A stretch of 64,000 bases of DNA from Ahaetulla prasina (lineage: Eukaryota; Chordata; Lepidosauria; Squamata; Colubridae), in the NCBI RefSeq assembly GCF_028640845.1, contig NC_080543.1, forward strand, positions 14,603,858 through 14,667,857, read 5' to 3'. Shown in pieces: positions 1 through 11,424 of the stretch. Position 1 is the first letter of the stretch. Every line of letters begins with the position of its first letter. Under the pieces are notes generated by a model. It saw only the letters and a list, made by a program, of their open reading frames with translations. It had not been told where the DNA came from and did not search any database. The translations under genes were made by a program, and so were the position numbers.

Positions 1-164
1 GTAGCCATCTGAACTTCAAAATTGGGTCACAACTATCTTTGGGGGTGGGGGGGTCTGCCATGACTTAGAATGCTTGCTAAATAGCCAGTCGTTAAGTAAG
101 AACTCCCTGTACATGCTCATCTCTCCTAGGATTATCTCATATCATTATACGAGATAGTTTAGGT

Positions 165-906
165 CAGGGGGGGCAAATTCGATTTCATTGAGGGTTGTGT
201 TTGACTTTGGGGGCTGGGGTGAGCATGGCCAGATCGACATCCCTCTACTATTAATCTACTATTATATAATATTATATAATATATTATATTATATAATAAT
301 TAATAATATATTAATAATAATATATATAATAATATTATATAATATATAATATAATATACTACTATTAATCGTTTCATAGTTCCCATCACCAATCTCTTTC
401 CACTTATGACTGTATGACTATAACTTGTTGCTGGCAATCCTTATGATTTATATTGATATATTGATCATCAATTGTGTTGTAAATGTTGTACCTTGATGAA
501 CGTATCTTTTCTTTTATGTACACTGAGAGCATATGCACCAAGACAAATTCCTTGTGTGTCCAATCACACTTGGCCAATAAAATTCTATTCTATTCTATTC
601 TCACGTCGGGCGCATCTGTGGTTGCCCGAGTGCTCTGCCCGCAAAAACAGGATCCTGATCTCCGTTTTTGGCTGCGACGGACTCCTGCAGCCCTCTACCA
701 GTGAAAACGGAGCTCGGCTGGGCCACGTGTGCCCAGAGGCCATCATGGCTGAAAGCGAGGCCTGGGTGAGCTGCCTCCTGAGCTCCATTTTCACTGGCAG
801 AAGCACTGCAGGCCAGTCCTTCGCTATTTCCAGGGTGGCCCCGTGGACCAGATCTAAGCACCCCATGGGCCGCCCCGCCCCCCGCACCTTGAGTGTGACA
901 CCCCTG
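165..906. mobile_element. Non-autonomous hAT element (CAAACTCGATTTC family), split by a LINE
   Basis: It starts CAGGGGGGGCAAATTCGATT and ends TGACACCCCTG, with 8-bp flanks GTTTAGGT (157-164) and GTTTATAT (907-914), 6 of 8 matching. Related copies lie at 17696, 27946 and 54209. The interior is interrupted at about 243-600 by a LINE 3' end, after which the hAT sequence resumes with CGCATCTGTGG. There is no transposase frame. Confidence 0.75.
243..600 (+). mobile_element. LINE 3' end with TATTC tail, inserted in a hAT element
   Basis: From ACTACTATTAATCG onward it matches the copy at 7678-8124: CATCACCAATCTC, CACTGAGAGCATATGCACC and CACTTGGCCAATAAAATTC, ending in a short TATTC repeat. A stretch of about 100 bp of TA/TAATA repeat (about 260-360) has expanded inside the copy. 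The clade is probably CR1/Rex1-like, inferred from the peptide remnant in the longer copy. Confidence 0.7.
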
Positions 907-1771
907 GTTTATATCAAAGGAGTAACAGGTCCAGTGTTGCTGAGTCAGCCGTTTGGTTGGTTGGGAATTTTATTGCAAGTTTCCTCGTCTTGTTTCTAAA
1001 CTTGGAACCGAATTGATGCTTCCCAAGGAAGAATTGACTGAATTTTCTCCACTGTTCGTTTGCAAGCCATTGTTTGTTGAATGTATTTCTCTTCCAATAA
1101 TGGTTAATTGATTTTTCTTGTCTGCACATTAGATAAGCCTTCTCACTTCATTTTTCTTTTTATGAAATTTGTTTCAGGAATACTTCCAAGTTCCTTGAGT
1201 TTCATTCTATGGTAGATCTTTCTTAAATAACATTGGAATGGGAGTTTTACCCCAGACAGCTATTTAAGATGGTTTGCGTGGGATATGGTGAAATAGTTAA
1301 ACCAAATTCTGTGAAGTATTTTTGTTTTGGCAAATTAATGCGGGCATGAAATGCTGAAAAATCGAACCATGCGACATTTTTTTTTTAAAAAAAAGAAAAA
1401 CCATGTGCTCCTCTCCCTTCCCTTCAGCTAATTGTAATATGTAATACAACTTACCTGTAGTTGCAATATTGCTACCTTTAACATGCAATAGATCCTCTAA
1501 CAAACCTGTTGCCATGGTGAGGCATGTCAATTCCTACTGTGTAATGGGATGGCGAGTCAGAACATTTTAATTTGCCCAAAAGCCACCTCCTTTAACCTCC
1601 CAGGATGTTCCTTATTAACCCAAGGGGTGGGTGGGTGTGTGGAAAGATGAGAGCATTTCCAAATAAAGCACTAGGCCAAAGCCTAGTTTTTGTTTTCAGA
1701 AACTGCTACTAGGGATTTTTGATGTCAGCTAAGAAGATGTCTACATAACTGTTGGGACTCATAGCCTAGCC
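907..1771. other. Intron, no gene or clear repeat seen
   Basis: AT-rich sequence with short open frames of no recognisable family. It holds poly-T and poly-A runs near 1377-1395. Confidence 0.5.
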
Positions 1772-2157
1772 CACTAATGGCTAACCTTTTTCCCATCATG
1801 TGCCAAAAGTGTGGGGAGCATGGGGGGAGGCATGCGCACGTGTGTCCATACTCATAATTCAATGCATCCCCCTGCACTCCCCCCGCTTTTGGCACACGAT
1901 GGGCCCAGTAGGTCCATTTTTTGGCCTCCACAGGCTCCAAAGCCTTTCTAGGAGCCTGGGGAGGGGGAAAACAGCCTCCTCACCCTGGAGGCCAGAAACA
2001 GGCTGTTTCCCGACTTCCGGCGGACCTGGAAGGCCCGAAAATCAGCTGGCCAGCGCGTGCATGTGCGCTGCAGCTGAGGTAGGGCAATGCTTGCATGCCC
2101 ACCAATATGGCTCCATGTGCCACCTGTGGCACGCTTGCCATAGGTTCGCCCTCACGG
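1772..2157. mobile_element. Non-autonomous hAT element (GGCTAACCTTTTT family)
   Basis: The ends read CACTAATGGCTAACC and GGTTCGCCCTCACGG. The 8-bp target duplication is GCCTAGCC (1764-1771) and GCCTAACC (2158-2165), 7 of 8. The GC-rich interior matches the copy at 6544-6957, for example CCACCTGTGGCA. Non-coding. Confidence 0.82.
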
Positions 2158-2235
2158 GCCTAACCTAATACCCCAGTCAAACAGAATTCAGCTAGAACCA
2201 TGCATCAGTGAATGCCTTTCCAGTATATCCAGTAA

Positions 2236-2480
2236 GAGCCGAGGTGGCGCAGTGGTTAGAGTGCAGTACTACAGGCTACTTCAGCCGACTGCTAGATGCA
2301 GTTCAGCAGTTCAAATCTTACCGGCTCAAGGTTGACTTGGCCTTCCATCCTTCCAAGGTGGGTAAAATGAGGACCCATAAATGTTGGGGGTAATAAGCTG
2401 ACTCTGTAAACCACGTAGAGAGGGCTGTAAAAGCACCATGAAGCGGCATATAATTCTAAGTACTATTGCTATTGCTATAT
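2236..2480 (+). mobile_element. tRNA-derived SINE, TATTGC-tailed family
   Basis: The A box lies in GGTGGCGCAGTGGTTAGAG and the B-box-like part in AGTTCAAATC, followed by the core AAGGTTGACTTGGCCTTCC, GGTAAAATGAGGACC and GTAAACCACGTAGAGAGG. It ends in repeated GCTATT. It resembles Sauria-type SINEs of squamates. The sequence is full length. Confidence 0.85.
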
Positions 2481-2650
2481 CTGATGAGACAGCTGTCTCT
2501 TGAACATTGAAAGGGCGAGATATCTGATGTCCTTCACCAACTATAAACCAAAACATTAATGTCTGATGGATTTTGATGTGAATTCTGGGTGTGTCTGTTT
2601 ATGTATTTGTGTGCATGTGTGTCTCACACACACACAAAGCAAGACTGTAT

Positions 2651-3126
2651 TTAAAAAAGATGTTGAGACTCTAGTCTAGCAAGATTTCAGAGAAGAGCAA
2701 CAAAGATGATTGGGGACTGGAGGCTAAAACCTATTAAAAACAGTTGCTGGAATTGGGTATGTCTAGTTTAAATGAAAAGATCACCCAGGGGTAACATAAT
2801 GGCAGGGTTCTACTATCTCAGGGGTTGCCACAAAGAAGAGGGGGTCAATCTATTCTCCAAAGCACCTGAAAGCAGGACAAGAAACAACGGATGGAAACTA
2901 ATCAAGGAGAGAAGCCACCTAGAACTAAGCAGGAATTTCTTGATGGTTAGAACAATTAATCAGTGGAATGACTTGCCTCCAGAAGTTTTGAATGCTCCAA
3001 CTCTGGAAGTTTTTAAAGAAGAGATTGGATAACCATTTTCCTGAAATGATATAGGGTTTCCTGCCAGAGCAGAGGGTTGGACTAGAAGGCCTCCAAGGTC
3101 CCTTCCAACTCTGTTACTTTGTTCTA
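2651..3126 (+). mobile_element. CR1 LINE fragment with RT C-terminal remnant
   Basis: The translation keeps the end of the CR1 polymerase frame (GRNIMAGFYYLRG-like part, then WNDLPPEVLNAPTLEVFKEE). It ends in the CR1 3' signature GGTTGGACTAGAAGGCCTCC and CCCTTCCAACTCTGTTA. Frameshifted and 5'-truncated. Confidence 0.85.
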
Positions 3127-3303
3127 TTCCCAAAATGAAGCTTTCTGTACATGTTGTTTGTTTTATCTAAAAAATGCCGTGTCTCCTCAAAAATTGCAGA
3201 CCTTATTTTCTGTAATCAAACGTGGATGCCTAGCTAGCTAACAAGATACATTAGCAAAAAATATCAAATTGCAGATACTGGGTTGTTTCCAGTGGGTTTT
3301 ACC

Positions 3304-3442
3304 CAGTGGTGGGATTCAAGTAATTTAACAACCAGTTCTCTGCCCTAATGATTTCTTCCAACAACCAGTTTGCTAAATTGCTCAGAAAATTAACAACCAG
3401 TTCTCCCGAAGTGGTGCAAACTGGCTGAATCTCCCACCACTG
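3304..3442. mobile_element. 139-bp hAT MITE (GGTGGGATTCA family)
   Basis: It begins CAGTGGTGGGATTCAAG and ends GAATCTCCCACCACTG, with perfect 8-bp duplications GTTTTACC at 3296-3303 and 3443-3450. It is a short internally deleted copy of a family with many members here. Confidence 0.9.
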
Positions 3443-3823
3443 GTTTTACCATACTAGATTAATATTGCGAACCACCAGGAAGTTAAACGCTTAATTATCC
3501 TTTCCTATTTATGAAGACTAAAGCTCAACTCTTTATTGCGGAGTTTTTAAGTTTTTTAAAAAAAATTGTTAAATATTATATCACTGGATTTTTTTAAAAA
3601 TCCAGACAACTTATATGTAGATATTTCAGTTTAGACACCCACACCCATACAGCGGTTATTTTTATATTATACACCTATAGAAGTAATTCTGCTTTTGTTT
3701 GCTTGTTAAACATAAACAAGAGAGAGAAATTTACCTGCTCGGTAATTCCTTCCATTTGTGGCATCATTCTGAGGCATCCACTTATATATAATATAGCCAA
3801 TTGTGTCATCATCTTTGGCACCT
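3443..3823. other. Intron, no gene seen
   Basis: AT-rich sequence without recognisable coding or repeat content apart from the flanking target duplications. Confidence 0.5.
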
Positions 3824-4177
3824 AAGGGTGGCTCAGGGGCTAGCACGTTGAGCTTGTTGATCGAAAGGTCGGCAGCTCAGCGGTTCGAATCCCTAGTGCT
3901 GCCTTGTAGCGGGGTGAGCTCCTGTTACTTGTCCCAGCTTCTGCCAACCTAGCAGTTCGAAAGCACGTAAAAAATGCAAGTAGAAAAAATAGGGACCACC
4001 TTTGGTGGGAAGGGAACAGCGTTCCTTGTGTCTTTGGGGTTGAGTCATGCCAGCCACATGACCATGGAGACGTCTTCGGACAGCGCTGGCTCTTCAGCTT
4101 TGAATTGGAGACGAGCACCGCCCCCTAGAGTCGGAAACTAGCATGTACGTGCAAGGGGAACCTTTACCTTTACCTTA
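3824..4177 (+). mobile_element. tRNA-derived SINE with Bov-B-like tail, complete
   Basis: The tRNA head has GGTGGCTCAGGGGCTAGCA (A box) and GCGGTTCGAATCCC (B box). The body includes GGGACCACCTTTGGTGGG. The tail has CTAGAGTCGGAAACTAGC followed by repeated CCTTTA. Perfect 10-bp duplications TTTGGCACCT lie at 3814-3823 and 4178-4187. Confidence 0.9.
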
Positions 4178-4187
4178 TTTGGCACCT

Positions 4188-4949
4188 GGACTCCTTGCTA
4201 TTGTTTAGTCTTGTTTAGACAGCCATGTGATCCAATTTCCTGGTTATTGATTGTGCCAGGTTTTTACACCGATCTCCTGGCATGATTGTAGGGTTTGCTT
4301 TATGTCAGAAATGAATAAATGCTGGGTAAGGCCATGATATATCTTTCTCTGTGTGTTTTCTTCTTTTCTCATGCTTGCTGCTAGCTCCACAAATTAGCAG
4401 ATGTTTCGGCTTGATTCATGGTGCTCCATGCCACCCAGTGGAACTAGCCCTTTAATTGCCTGGCATCAGCTGTTTTTGCTTTAGAAACCTTGCCAGGAAT
4501 TCCAATGTTCTTTAGAGGCCTATGGCACTTGCAGCAAGTAAGGGGTTGTTATTTGATGGGACAACATATGTCTGGTATGCAAGCAAGCAGCCTTTGCATG
4601 TCCAAACAGAGATAGATAGCCATTTGTCAAAACCCAGGAACCGTCATTAATCAGGGTAAAACATCCTTATCCAATATAATACCATCTGGAAGTTTTAGAC
4701 TAGAAAGCTTCTTATCCTTGATCACTGACCAAGCATGTTAGAGCCGGTGTGAATGCAGGTCTAAAATCAGGTTAGGGGACAATGGTGTGTAGAGACATTA
4801 ATTCATTTCATTTATTATTTATGCATTATACAGCTGCTCATTTATCGGAGAAGCAGAGAAGATGGCAGACAAAATAAAACAAGGGATCTTGTGAGGCCTA
4901 AAACTCCAAACTGAGGCTTAGTAAAATGACAAAGCCACTAATCACATAA
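4188..4949. other. Intron, no gene seen
   Basis: Mixed-composition sequence. No exon signature or recognised repeat is visible. Confidence 0.45.
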
Positions 4950-5200
4950 AGCCAGTTTAATCTAGTGGTTAAGGCACCAGGCTAGAAGTCAGGAGACTGT
5001 GAGTTTTAATCCTGCCTTAGGCATGAAAGCCAGCTGGATGAGTTTGGACCAATCACCAGGAGACTGTGAGTTCTAATCCCACTTTAAGCATGAAAGCCAA
5101 CTGGGTGACTTTGGGCCAATCATTCCCTCTCGGCCCAAGTTAGCTCACAGGGTTGTTGTGGGGAAAATAGGAGGAGGAAGGAGGATATAAAAATAATAGA
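4950..5200 (+). mobile_element. tRNA-derived SINE with internal 67-bp duplication
   Basis: The head has TCTAGTGGTTAAGGCACC, and AGTTTTAATCCTGCC plays the B box. The body has GCATGAAAGCCAGCTGG, and the end has CACAGGGTTGTTGTGGGG and GGATATAAAAATAATA. The segment starting AGGAGACTGTGAGTT occurs twice, at 4991 and 5058, exactly 67 bp apart. The single-unit form is at 46300-46512. Confidence 0.8.
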
Positions 5201-5238
5201 GGAGATACACACACACACACATTCGTATATGTGTGTAT

Positions 5239-5514
5239 CAGAGGTGGGTTTCAGCAGGTTCTGACCAGTTCTGGAGAACCGGTAGCGGAAATTTCGAGTA
5301 GTTTGGAGAACCGGTAGTAAAAATTCTGACTGGCCCCGCCCCCATCTATTCTCTGCCTCCCGAGTCCCAGTTGATCGGGAAGGAATGGGAATTTTGCAGT
5401 AACCTTCCCCTGGAGTGAGATGGGAATGGAGATTTTACAGTATCCGTCCCATGCCACGCCCACCAAGCGAACTCCCACAGAACCGGTGGTAAAAAAATTT
5501 GAAACTCACCACTG
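5239..5514. mobile_element. hAT MITE (GGTGGGATTCA family)
   Basis: The ends are CAGAGGTGGGTTTCAGC and TTTGAAACTCACCACTG. Flanks are GTGTGTAT (5231-5238) and GTTTGTAT (5515-5522), 7 of 8. The interior shares GGAATGGAGATTTTACAGTA with the copies at 18487 and 43027. Confidence 0.87.
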
Positions 5515-5564
5515 GTTTGTATGCATATGTATGTATGTATATGTATATATGTGTATATATATAT

Positions 5565-5725
5565 AGAATAGAATTTAGAATAGAATAGAATAGAATTTAT
5601 TGGCCAAGTGTGATTGGACACATAAGGAATTTGTTTTGGTGCATATGCTCTCAGTGTACATAAAAGAAAAAAAAACCTTCATCAAAGGTACAGCATTTAC
5701 AACACAAATGATGGACATAGGTTGC
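5565..5725 (-). mobile_element. LINE 3' end with TATTC tail
   Basis: Reverse-complement copy of the family at 7678: the AGAATAGAAT tail, TTGGCCAAGTGTGATTGG, then GCATATGCTCTCAGTG. It is 5'-truncated. Confidence 0.85.
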
Positions 5726-5751
5726 AATGTGTATATGTGTGTATTTGTGTA

Positions 5752-5777
5752 TATACACACACACACACACACACACA
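5752..5777. repeat. (AC)n microsatellite
   Basis: Thirteen uninterrupted AC units within a wider TA/TG-rich patch. Confidence 0.95.
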
Positions 5778-6543
5778 TACACAGACATATATACAAGCAA
5801 TTGTATACACCAGGATGGTGGTGTTTGGCAGGGTTTTCTAAGACTCTAAGTCTCTCCTGCAATCTCTTCCATTTTCAGAGAACTTTAATTAAGCGGAATT
5901 TTTATTTACCTGACCATTTGGATATGGGGTTCGTCATTCCAGATATCAATAAAATATTAAATTACATCATTCACCTTGGTTTACATAATTGGTGTAATGA
6001 CATTACACAATTGAAGTAAATTGATGCAAATGACATATTTCACAGAATTTGTGTAGCGATGTCAATTAAGCCCCTTTTCATTTCAGCCCACATCCTGAGT
6101 TAACAGCTGAAACTCAGCTGCATACGAAGACTCACTTTCCGCATTGGAAGCAATGGATTTCGTTTTTAGCAATCGTGCTCTTGTCCAGTTCATCAAATTT
6201 AGCTGTTAGTCATTTCACAAAATTAGCACAATTGTCCATGTCTGAACCATTTCAAATCAGAAAGGTTTGTAGCTCCCTTTGTCCTTATGCCAATTAAAAA
6301 TTTTACATGGCTATTATTGTAGGGAAAATCTTAAGGTCTTGAATTAGATGTCTAATTCATGGCAATTTGCTGGGATTCCAGGCATATTTGTCAGGGATAG
6401 ATAGGGTTACTCAGTTTTGGAAAGTTGCAACTTCTTCACCTTCTTCTTCTACACCCCCAGCATTTTGGATACAAATTGTGATATATCTATTTATTATGGT
6501 AGATTTGGTCCCCCTGCTGACCTAGATAGTTCATTGTCTAGGA
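5778..6543. other. Intron, no gene seen
   Basis: No recognised repeat or coding signature. The last bases form the hAT target GTCTAGGA. Confidence 0.45.
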
Positions 6544-6957
6544 CAGGATGGCTAAACTTTTTTGCCGTCGTGTGCCAACAGTAGGGGGTCACACGGGGGG
6601 CTCACGCGCGAGAGCCCACACCCATAATTCAATGCGCCCCACACAATGCGCGTATGACCCTCCATGCTCCCCCTGCTTTTGGCACATGATGGCCCAGTAG
6701 GCCCATTTTTCCCCCTCCCCAGGCTCCAGAGGCTTTCTTGTAGCCTCGGGAGGTTGAAAATGGCCTCTCCCACATAGAGGCCCTCCGGAGGCCGGAAACG
6801 GCCTGTTTCCCAACTTCCAGTCGGCCCAGAAGGCTCAAAAACCAGCTGGCTGGCACACGCATGCACGCTGGAGCTGAGCTGGGGCAATGTTCGCATGCCC
6901 ACAGATATGGTTCCGCATGCCACCTGTGGCATGCGTGCCATAGATTCTCCATCATGG
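6544..6957. mobile_element. Non-autonomous hAT element (GGCTAACCTTTTT family)
   Basis: Ends CAGGATGGCTAAACTTTTTT and GATTCTCCATCATGG. Perfect 8-bp duplications GTCTAGGA lie at 6536-6543 and 6958-6965. The GC-rich interior matches 1772-2157. Its open frames are fortuitous. Confidence 0.9.
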
Positions 6958-6965
6958 GTCTAGGA

Positions 6966-7677
6966 TAATAGAGGTCAACAATTGCTCCTAATCTGGAGCC
7001 TAATATTGGCAATTTGATGGTGGTTTTGAGATTGCCAGAGCAGATGAAACCATAGTCTTAATTCTTGTTCACTAGGGAAAAGATCTCTTCCGGTAATGAT
7101 GCAAAAGTATAAAAGGATATAGCTGTCAGGCTTCACAGAGACATCGCTGTAAATGTCAGCTCTTCTAATATTTAACCCTTAATTTAGGAATTAGTTTAGT
7201 TAGCAGGATTATTTTCCATAGTGCCGATAGTAATGAAGCCTCACGGAAGATCTGTCTATTGCAGTATGCAGAAATCCCAGCCCTTAGATTCAATAGATTC
7301 TATGACTTTCGATTTAAATTCTAGATTCCCCCTCCCTTTTTTAAAGTCAACCATCATTTGGTCATTCTATAGTAGCCTGAAGAGGCACCTGATCTGTGCT
7401 TGACATAACAAGTTCTCTTCTAGGTGGGAACATCTCCACAGGGGTGCAGGAACAGTTTTGCTTACTGATAGAAGAGAATATTTGTAGCTTAGAGTTGAAC
7501 TACCGAGTCCTTGGTGCTCTCTAAACTTGGTGGCTAGCAACTTTTAATTCTAAAAGTTGACGTCTGTGGACCTCACCTCATATTTAAGAGGTTCCTAAGA
7601 GTGTGTGCCTATCATCCCTGTCATATTTTAATTTTGTCCATTTGAATTTGTAATTATCAATAATTAATAATTAATAA
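6966..7677. other. Intron, no gene seen
   Basis: No exon or repeat recognised. A short TAATTAATAAT palindromic patch lies near 7657-7680. Confidence 0.45.
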
Positions 7678-8124
7678 TCAAGAAGAGGGCCGTGAAAATA
7701 TTTACAGACCCCTCACATCCTGGACATAAACTGTTTCAACTCCTACCCTCAAAACGACGCTATAGAGCACTGCACACCAGAACAACTAGACACAAGAACA
7801 GTTTTCCCCCGAAGGCTATCACTCTGCTAAACAAATAATTCCATCAACACTGTCAAACTATTTACTGAATCTGCACTACTATTAATCGTCTCATAGTTCC
7901 CATCACCAATCTCTTTCCACTTATGACTGTATGACTATAACTTGTTGCTGGCAATCCTTATGATTTATATTGATATATTGACCATCAATTGTGTTGTAAA
8001 TGTTGTACCTTGATGAACGTATCTTTTCTTTTATGTACACTGAGAGCATATGCACCAAGACAAATTCCTTGTGTGTCCAATCACACTTGGCCAATAAAAT
8101 TCTATTCTATTCTATTCTATTCTA
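7678..8124 (+). mobile_element. LINE 3' end with RT C-terminal remnant and TATTC tail
   Basis: The most complete copy of this family here. The first 160 bp translate to a decayed polymerase C-terminus (TDPSHPGHKLF, LLPSKRRYRALHTRTTR, NSFPPKAITLLNK, stop). The shared 3'UTR follows, then CACTTGGCCAATAAAATTC and TATTC units. The HPGH...LLPS...R pattern is typical of Rex1/CR1-clade LINEs (family knowledge). Confidence 0.82.
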
Positions 8125-8407
8125 ATTTTTATCTGACGAAATAAATAAGCGAGCGAGCAAGTGAGCCAGTCCTAGTCCCTTCTGACACTGATGATGATGT
8201 TACAGGTAATGCAAGAAAACAGCCAAGTTCAGCTAAGGACCCCACAGAACCCTGCTTTGCAGTTGTGCTGGGGATTCCTTTTGCCATTCGTCTAGATTCG
8301 TCCAACTTGTTGGATTGTGGCTAAGGCAGTAAACCATAGCTACAGACTGTGAGGAAGGTGCTCCTCCTTAGCCTTAGGCTGAACCAAGATCAGAATATAG
8401 ATAACAC

Positions 8408-8594
8408 CAGAGGTGGGCTGCTGCCAGTTCGGACCGGTTCAGGCGAACTGGTAGTTCCGACCAGCATCTGGGCCCGCCCACCCACCCTGGTGCTATCCGT
8501 TCCTATATAAATGCCGATTTTTTGATGCCGCGTGCATGCTCACAGTTTTGGTTCTGGGCGAACCAGTTGTTACAGTATGTGACACCCACCTAGG
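8408..8594. mobile_element. hAT MITE (GGTGGG / ACCGGTTC family)
   Basis: It begins CAGAGGTGGGCTGCTGCC and ends TGACACCCACCTAGG. Perfect 8-bp duplications GATAACAC lie at 8400-8407 and 8595-8602. It contains GGACCGGTTCAGGCGAACTG. Confidence 0.88.
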
Positions 8595-8838
8595 GATAAC
8601 ACAGTAAATCAAATAACAGTGTGGCTTAGCCTTGGATTTACGAGCTCCATCCTGCTATTATTCCTTTTCTTTTCTGAGGGGAAAAAAAAACCACTATATA
8701 TTTTTTCAGTTCAGACACAACAGGAAGCTATATTGCATCCTTGCAAACTAGGGTTGAACATAACTTTTTTTTGATGGTTCCACAAAGGCTGGGGGAATAA
8801 ATAATGAACAGTACTTTGGTTACAGCCATAAAATGAAC

Positions 8839-8846
<8 letters not shown>

Positions 8847-8933
<87 letters not shown>

Positions 8934-8940
8934 CGTGTGT
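8847..8940. repeat. (CT)n-(GT)n-(GC)n compound microsatellite
   Basis: About 50 bp of CT followed by GT and a short GCGC stretch. It directly abuts the 5' truncation point of an L2-like LINE. Confidence 0.95.
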
Positions 8941-8952
8941 GAAAGGAAGAAG

Positions 8953-9532
8953 GGTCCCGAGTGACACCTCTCCTGCGCAGGCTGCACTGGCTACCTGTGG
9001 CCTTCCGGGTGCGCTTCAAGGTGTTGGTGAACGTCTTTAAAGCGCTCCATGGCATAGGGCCGGGTTACTTACGGGACCGCCTGCTGCTACCGAATACCTC
9101 TCACCGACCCGTGCGCTCTCACAGAGAGGGACTCCTCAGGGTGCCGTCGGCGCGACAGTGTCGTCTGGCGACACCCAGGGGAAGGGCCTTCTCTGTGGGG
9201 GCTCCCGCCCTCTGGAACGAGCTCCCCCCAGGACTTCGTCAACTTCCGGACCTCCGAACCTTTCGCCGCGAGCTCAAAACTTACTTATTTATCTGCGCTG
9301 GACTGGGTTAGTTTTTTAAGTTATGGGTTTTTAATGGTGATTTTATAGTTTAGGGTTTTATATCGGTCGTTTGACCGTTTTAGTTTTAAATTGGCCGGTT
9401 AAATATTTCATTTTAAATGTATTTTAAATTTATTGTGTACCTATGTGTTTTAATAAGGCTGTACACCGCCCTGAGTCCTTCGGGAGAAGGGCGGTCTAGA
9501 AATCTAATAAATAAATAAATAAATAAATAAAT
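8953..9532 (+). mobile_element. L2/CR1-superfamily LINE 3' end with RT remnant
   Basis: An open frame of 116 codons keeps the polymerase C-terminus (TPLLRRLHWLPVAFRV, FKALHGIGPGYLRD, WNELPPGLRQLPDLRTFRRE). The 3'UTR ends in the hairpin-forming CCGCCCTGAGTCCTTCGGGA and an AATAA tail. The frame reads LATPRGRAFSVGAPALWN without breaks, so the copy is fairly young, though severely 5'-truncated. Confidence 0.88.
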
Positions 9533-10388
9533 ATGAATATCTTCTCTTTTGAATTAAAGAAAAATTCTCACAGGAGGAAGACATTAGCCATTAACGTCCC
9601 TTATTCTTTTCCAGTTAATGCAGGATTAATTCACAGTATTAATCAGAAATAAGACAGTCTATTTGTGCCCGTATTCCCTTCCTTGGAATGAAATGTTCTG
9701 TCCTTGCAAAGGGGGGGGGGATCCTTTTGTTGAAGAGAGAAGAACAAGGAGAAAAGAAAAGGGGGAGGGGAGATAAATCTATATGGTTCTTTCTTTGTTC
9801 TTTTTTCCTTCATTCCCTAATTTGAGCGCATTTGAGTAAGTCAGCTACCTGTAGGCACTCAGTACTGGACAAGAGGGCATACTAATGTACCTCAATTAGG
9901 AGCAAAGATAAATATTAACTCAGTAATGGGGTTCATAGTGTGATATTATTTCATAGAGTCCGAAATTAGAAATTTGAGAGTCGTCCTGCAAACCTCAGAA
10001 ATGAGAAAGAGGGAAAATCTAATTAAAGGACTTGGTGAACTAAAAATTGCAGCTTTATATTGTGCTCCTTCTGATACAATATCTAATAAAGGCCAAGGAA
10101 TCTGGTGCCTTTAGGTTATTTTGGATTCCAGCTGCGATAATTTCTAATAATCGGCCTCTCTGACAGAAGCTTATGGAAACTCGAGTCCAAAATGGCCTTA
10201 TGCTACCTGACATAATATTGTACCGTCCCCTGGTATAATGGAAAATATCTGTGATCTTATACTGTATTATTGGACTGTCTTATTATTTTTCTGAAGGTGG
10301 TTGAAAAAAAAACCCATGATCAACGCACAACCCCGATAAGTTGAAGAAAAGATTAAAAAAACCAGCTTTAAGTTATTTTTAGAGAATA
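9533..10388. other. Intron, no gene seen
   Basis: AT-rich sequence with a G-run at 9711-9720. No recognised element. Confidence 0.45.
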
Positions 10389-10942
10389 CAGGTCAGTGGT
10401 GGGTTGCTACCGGTTTGCCCTGGTGTGGGCAAACCCGTAGCAGCAGCGGCAGGAGGCTCCACCCACCTGCCTAGGTGCTTCTGCAAATGTGCAGAAGTGT
10501 TGCCTGTTTGCGCGCCCACGAGCAAACTCGTAGTGACGGGTTTTGAAACCTGCCTTTGATACAGGTAGCCCTCAATTTACGAGCACAAGTTCTGTTGCTA
10601 AGTGAAACTTTTGTTAGGTGAGTTTTGTCCCATTTTGCCACTTTTCTTTCCACAGTTGTTAAGTGAATCACCGCCATTCTTAATTTAGTAACATGGTTGT
10701 TAAGTGAATCTGGTTTCCCCATTGACTTTGCTTATCAAAAGAAGGTCGCAGAAGGGGATCATGTGACCCCAGGACACTGCAATTGTCTTAAATATGTATC
10801 AGTTGCCAAGCAGCTGACTTTTGATCACATGACCATGCTCCATCAGTCCCAACTGTGAAAAGTGGTCATAAGTCATTTTTTTCAGTGCCGTTGTAACTTT
10901 GAACGGACACTAATCAAACTGTTGTAAGTCAAGGACCACCTG
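10389..10942. mobile_element. TA-flanked palindromic MITE (CAGGTAG family), split by a hAT MITE
   Basis: The right part is 10562-10942, from CAGGTAGCCCTCAATTTACG to AAGGACCACCTG then TA. Terminal inverted repeats and a TA target suggest the Tc1/mariner (pogo/Tigger-like) group. A hAT copy sits six bases inside the left end, so the first bases (ACAGGT) occur twice, at 10388-10393 and 10561-10566. Confidence 0.75.
10394..10558. mobile_element. hAT MITE nested in the terminus of another MITE
   Basis: It starts CAGTGGTGGGTTGCTACC and has a degenerate right end AACCTGCCTTTG. Perfect 8-bp duplications ATACAGGT lie at 10386-10393 and 10559-10566, and they include the tip of the CAGGTAG element. Confidence 0.85.
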
Positions 10943-11171
10943 TACTGATAGGTCCAAATGGATTGTGTTCAGAGAATCATGTGAAAGTATCCACAAAGTC
11001 ATCAAGGAACTAAGCTTAACTCAAAGTAAGCTTTACTTTAAAAGCCAGAGAAAAAAATAATAAATTGCAGTTGGTACGGGCAATTTACTCACGTGTACTT
11101 GAGGCCTTTCACAGAATGTAAGTTAATGAGTTAAGTTCTTCTCACCCGTTTTTGGTTGAAAATGTCCTCTC

Positions 11172-11175
11172 TTTT

Positions 11176-11247
<72 letters not shown>

Positions 11248-11248
11248 T
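11172..11248. repeat. (TTTC)n microsatellite
   Basis: About 18 TTTC units ending in a T-run. Confidence 0.95.
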
Positions 11249-11319
11249 TTTTTAAAGCTCATCTTTCCTAACAAGCATTTATTTAAGGATTATAATGTTT
11301 TTACATGGCAGCCCTTGGA

Positions 11320-11325
11320 TTATCT

Positions 11326-11424
<99 letters not shown>

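Noticed and set aside
472..999. 175-codon ORF across a GC-rich patch
   Set aside because: It runs from a LINE 3'UTR through its TATTC tail into a hAT element; composite of unrelated repeats.
3824..3910. tRNA gene (clear A and B boxes)
   Set aside because: The tRNA-like head continues into a SINE body with tail and target duplications; the same holds for heads at 2236, 26951, 47573, 49265 and 58792.
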